NCBI RefSeq assembly: GCF_000615285.1
Contig: NZ_BALU01000005.1
Coordinates: 50,105 to 114,104, forward strand
DNA length: 64,000 nt
DNA from: Lactobacillus kitasatonis DSM 16761 = JCM 1039
GTDB taxonomy: Bacteria; Bacillota; Bacilli; Lactobacillales; Lactobacillaceae
Direction: 5' to 3'
Shown: in pieces, positions 62,601 through 64,000 of the stretch
Position numbering within the stretch: the first letter of the stretch is position 1
Layout: each line of letters starts with the position of its first letter
Made by a program: the position numbers and the translations under genes
The notes under the pieces: model-generated
What the model saw: the letters and a program-made list of their open reading frames with translations, nothing else
Databases searched by the model: none
What the model was told of the DNA's origin: nothing

Positions 62601-63893
62601 ATTACAGTTGATAATGTAACTGGTAAGATCATTTCTTCAACTGATTGGAAGACATCAGATAACTATACTAACGTAGATACGCCAGATTTGGTTGGCTACT
62701 ATGCAGATAAATCTAGTGTTCCGGCACCAGAAGTTACACAAGAAAATGTAACAACCGAAGTAACTTACTATCCATACCAAAAAGCCGGTTTAACAATTAT
62801 TGATGAAGATGATATCAGAGCAGCAGAACCTAACGGTCACAAGCTTGGTTCTTACAGTGATACAGGCAAGTCTGGTAAGGATATTGCATTTACAGGAGCC
62901 CAAGCTGCCGTTGATGCCTACCTTAAGGCCGGTTATATTTGGGATAGTGCTAAGACTAAGGCAACTGACGGTACTAAGGCAGACAACTATGAAGGCTTGA
63001 AGCTTGGTAAACTTGATAAGGATGCAAGTAAAGATCAAAATTGGACCATTTACTTAAAGCACGGTAAAGTCACTGTAACTCCTAAGAACCCAGGTAAGCC
63101 AGGTGAACCAATCAATCCTAACGGACCTAAGTGGCCAGCGGGTACTGATGCCAACAGTTTAACTAAGACTGGTACACAAACGATTCACTACGTAGGTGCA
63201 AGTGACAAGACTCCAGCTGATAACACACAGACATATACCTTTATTAAGAGCATGGTAATTGATAAAGTAACTGGTAAAGTCTTAGATCTAGGTTCTTGGA
63301 ATATCGATAGGTATACCTTTGGTACTGTTAAAACTCCAGTAATTCCTGGATACCACGCTGATAAGGCTGTAGCCGGCGGTGCAACAGTTACCCCAGATGA
63401 TTTGGACAAGGTAATAACTGTAACTTATATTCCAGATGGTAACCCTGGTAATTCTGGTGATCAAGGCGATACCCCAACGCCTGAACCTACTCCAGAACCA
63501 GAGCCAACTCCAAGACCAACCCCAGATGATCAACCTGATTCTGAACTATCTTCTGATGGACATTTTGGAAATGTAAAAGCTAAGAATAAATTAGATAAAA
63601 CTAATCCAAAGAAGGTGGATGCGTATAAGAAGGAAACAAAGATTATTAAGACTAAGATTGCAAAGCAAGGCCATACTGAAATAGCAGAGCCTATTGAAGA
63701 CAAAGTAACAAGAGAAAATAATGTTAAAGTGGTTTCAGATCCAGTTGAAAATAAGGCTGCAGAGCCTAAACTCCCACAGACTGGTGAAGCCGATAATAGC
63801 TTTATTGTTTTACTCGGAATGTTATTAGCAAGTTTTGCAGCAATGTTTGGTTTTGATAGTCTTCATAGTCATGATAAGAAACACAAAAACTAA
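59640..63893 (+). CDS. YSIRK/LPQTG mucin-binding-type surface protein
   Basis: 1417 residues. YSIRK signal (FSIRKLSIGAASVLLG, residues 13-28) with likely cleavage after VHA near 43. Residues 44-180 are charged and coil-like; 180-650 is a unique region with no family I recognise, holding three Cys. MucBP/Mub-B2-like domains follow (about 679-815, 816-913, 940-1043, 1045-1142, 1164-1270) with an exact duplicated module, then a Pro-rich spacer (PTPEPTPEPEPTPRPTP) at about 1278 and the sortase signal LPQTGE (1378), hydrophobic helix and HDKKHKN tail. Anchored to peptidoglycan by sortase A; binding to mucus glycans is inferred from the domains. Confidence 0.92.
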   Translation: MGKRIVTAVKQRFSIRKLSIGAASVLLGTSLYFMGGSATIVHAGTNVSGDVPQTGTTKADVQVEPASGQTGEENGSTEVKDPVKVAKDPTKDDTDVNQAIDDYANQKQKEQDEAGNKVVIRPSGKQPEKAADNATDRGTKVEDIKDSIDDGIAAANNDKAAIEDYKNKHQNQQILQGEESGAFKNQGLSVDDEKGSEIKNITITDKDKKTVYTYTPAIDGPSHNIEIDGKKDAIVITHTNNKTDKETNTMKINSDNKVIVDFQHDQCQGKEITVTYDNLKNSYYLENIDNKTNKIKISKIERTFLGIHAGDTIFTSDGHTPTSDGVYDKCYGPQLIIYNDPYDGFFYNNIKQVSVKDIYYDDKGNPITFKDGDKNKAWIFVTSLNSDGVGNNNHRGDGKEYLEKVKAENPDDTPAEMKKIAGSTVTGPVDENTTKDFTRTVELVDGHSNGDYLRNYLRTNADDLKNQGWIWQENSSELTQTVTLHVKKTNDGYVYDNADAFFKGLTLPPISENGTEKYPDIEIPEVRVGTKTAVRIRVSYSANSSTQKPLDKPEVDVDEEEVPDKHDGWWYSDESNSPQNNYPDWDNKSEDNRYAFVGAVAIQYQPGMTITYGADDTAWGSHWACTQTQVVSSLNERVIIYNHIKDGIIPVTPDNPGDPGKPIDPPIDPKDPDPKRPVWPKGTDKDSLSKDVTEYITYTGLPATETKVTHVLHFTGSGYLDKVTGKWTDKDGNDLEDQSLDKALEWTAQEGNHFDAVASPSKAGYYVDRVDVKVGDQQLDKDTDEYSAYTDGKDVKAVENITHNHENIVITVIYAPYQKAGLTIIDEDDIRAAEPNGHKLGSYSDTGKSGKDIAFTGAQAAVDAYLKAGYIWDSAKTKATDGTKADNYEGLKLGKLDKDASKDQNWTIYLKHGTTTFDPDKPNQPKPGAKLNPDDPNQDGPKVTEDMVDDKKQVTSTINYIVSDSKSNPAAPAAPTKNVQTATWKRTITVDNVTGKIISSTDWKTSDNYTNVDTPDLVGYYADKSSVPAPEVTQENVTTEVTYYPYQKAGLTIIDEDDIRAAEPNGHKLGSYSDTGKSGKDIAFTGAQAAVDAYLKAGYIWDSAKTKATDGTKADNYEGLKLGKLDKDASKDQNWTIYLKHGKVTVTPKNPGKPGEPINPNGPKWPAGTDANSLTKTGTQTIHYVGASDKTPADNTQTYTFIKSMVIDKVTGKVLDLGSWNIDRYTFGTVKTPVIPGYHADKAVAGGATVTPDDLDKVITVTYIPDGNPGNSGDQGDTPTPEPTPEPEPTPRPTPDDQPDSELSSDGHFGNVKAKNKLDKTNPKKVDAYKKETKIIKTKIAKQGHTEIAEPIEDKVTRENNVKVVSDPVENKAAEPKLPQTGEADNSFIVLLGMLLASFAAMFGFDSLHSHDKKHKN
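62085..62377 (+). repeat. 293-bp direct repeat, copy 1
   Basis: Encodes the module YQKAGLTIIDEDDIRAAEPN to DQNWTIYLKHG. Differs from copy 2 at one base (62315 A against 63002 G, synonymous Lys). Confidence 0.95.
62772..63064 (+). repeat. 293-bp direct repeat, copy 2
   Basis: Starts 687 bases after copy 1 and is 292/293 identical, while the intervening domain is not repeated as closely. Confidence 0.95.
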
Positions 63894-63907
63894 ATCTTGA
63901 TACTAGT

Positions 63908-63948
63908 CAAAAACAAGACTTCCTTTATTTAGGGAGTCTTGTTTTTTG
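63908..63948 (+). terminator. Intrinsic terminator after surface protein
   Basis: AAAAACAAGACT pairs with AGTCTTGTTTTT, with inner CCT/AGG, loop TTATTT. Confidence 0.9.
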
Positions 63949-64000
63949 AACTTTAGATTAAAATGATTTTTACTTTAAATAGAAAACAGACCTGCATCGT

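Noticed and set aside
1..64000. CRISPR array, prophage, insertion sequence, tRNA or rRNA genes
   Set aside because: No short spaced repeats, integrase or transposase frames, terminal inverted repeats, cloverleaf sequences or rRNA stretches were seen.

Overview
The window is a low-GC Firmicutes chromosome segment. Gene content, codon use and peptidase/peptide-uptake genes (PepO, PepD, a complete Opp system with two OppA proteins) together with a YSIRK/LPQTG mucin-binding-type surface protein point to Lactobacillus sensu stricto, of the L. helveticus / L. acidophilus / L. crispatus group. The exact species is inferred. Nearly all genes lie on the + strand; the exceptions are a small gene at 11.1 kb, rpmB, an amino-acid permease and lexA.

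Layout. 0-5 kb: DUF2325 tail, YitT membrane protein, rplU-rpmA behind an L21 leader, an Xaa-Pro peptidase, then efp-asp23-nusB. 4.8-11 kb: folD-xseA-xseB-ispA-tlyA-recN plus an ASCH protein. 11-12 kb: a small minus-strand gene whose promoter carries a LexA-box-like operator. 11.5-22.1 kb: gmk-rpoZ-priA-fmt-rsmB-stp-stk-rsgA-rpe-thiN, the classic Firmicutes order. 22.1-28.3 kb: a small hypothetical gene, rpmB, asp23-like/fakA, recG, plsX, acpP. 28.3-36.3 kb: oppDFBC and two tandem oppA genes, set into the conserved plsX-acpP | rnc-smc-ftsY backbone. 36.3-50.4 kb: rnc-smc-ftsY, then pepD, a broken MarR gene, a permease and a broken sugar transporter, then ylxM-ffh-rpsP-rimM-trmD-rplS. 50.4-53.6 kb: a uracil-DNA-glycosylase-like gene, an SGNH hydrolase, lexA and divergent ynzC-yneF. 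53.6-59.2 kb: a heterodimeric ABC exporter and pepO. 59.2-64 kb: a 1417-residue cell-wall-anchored surface protein.

What stands out. Seven otherwise conserved genes (tlyA, stk twice, rsgA, a small ORF, glcU-like, rpsP, SGNH hydrolase) carry eight reading-frame breaks, and every one is a net loss of one base, several at a GG or T-run. Because rpsP is normally essential, many of these are probably sequence or assembly errors. Two further genes (MarR and the GlcU-like transporter) carry in-frame stop codons, which do not fit that class. Regulation readable in the sequence includes strong sigma-A promoters, L21 and L19 leaders, LexA-box-like sites at lexA and at a YolD-like gene, a near-consensus cre site before the transporter, and many intrinsic terminators. 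I found no tRNA, rRNA, CRISPR array, insertion sequence or prophage. I found no convincing large new system; the best new leads are the small candidate SOS gene, a possible small RNA at 50.4-50.6 kb, and the structured region before the surface protein.
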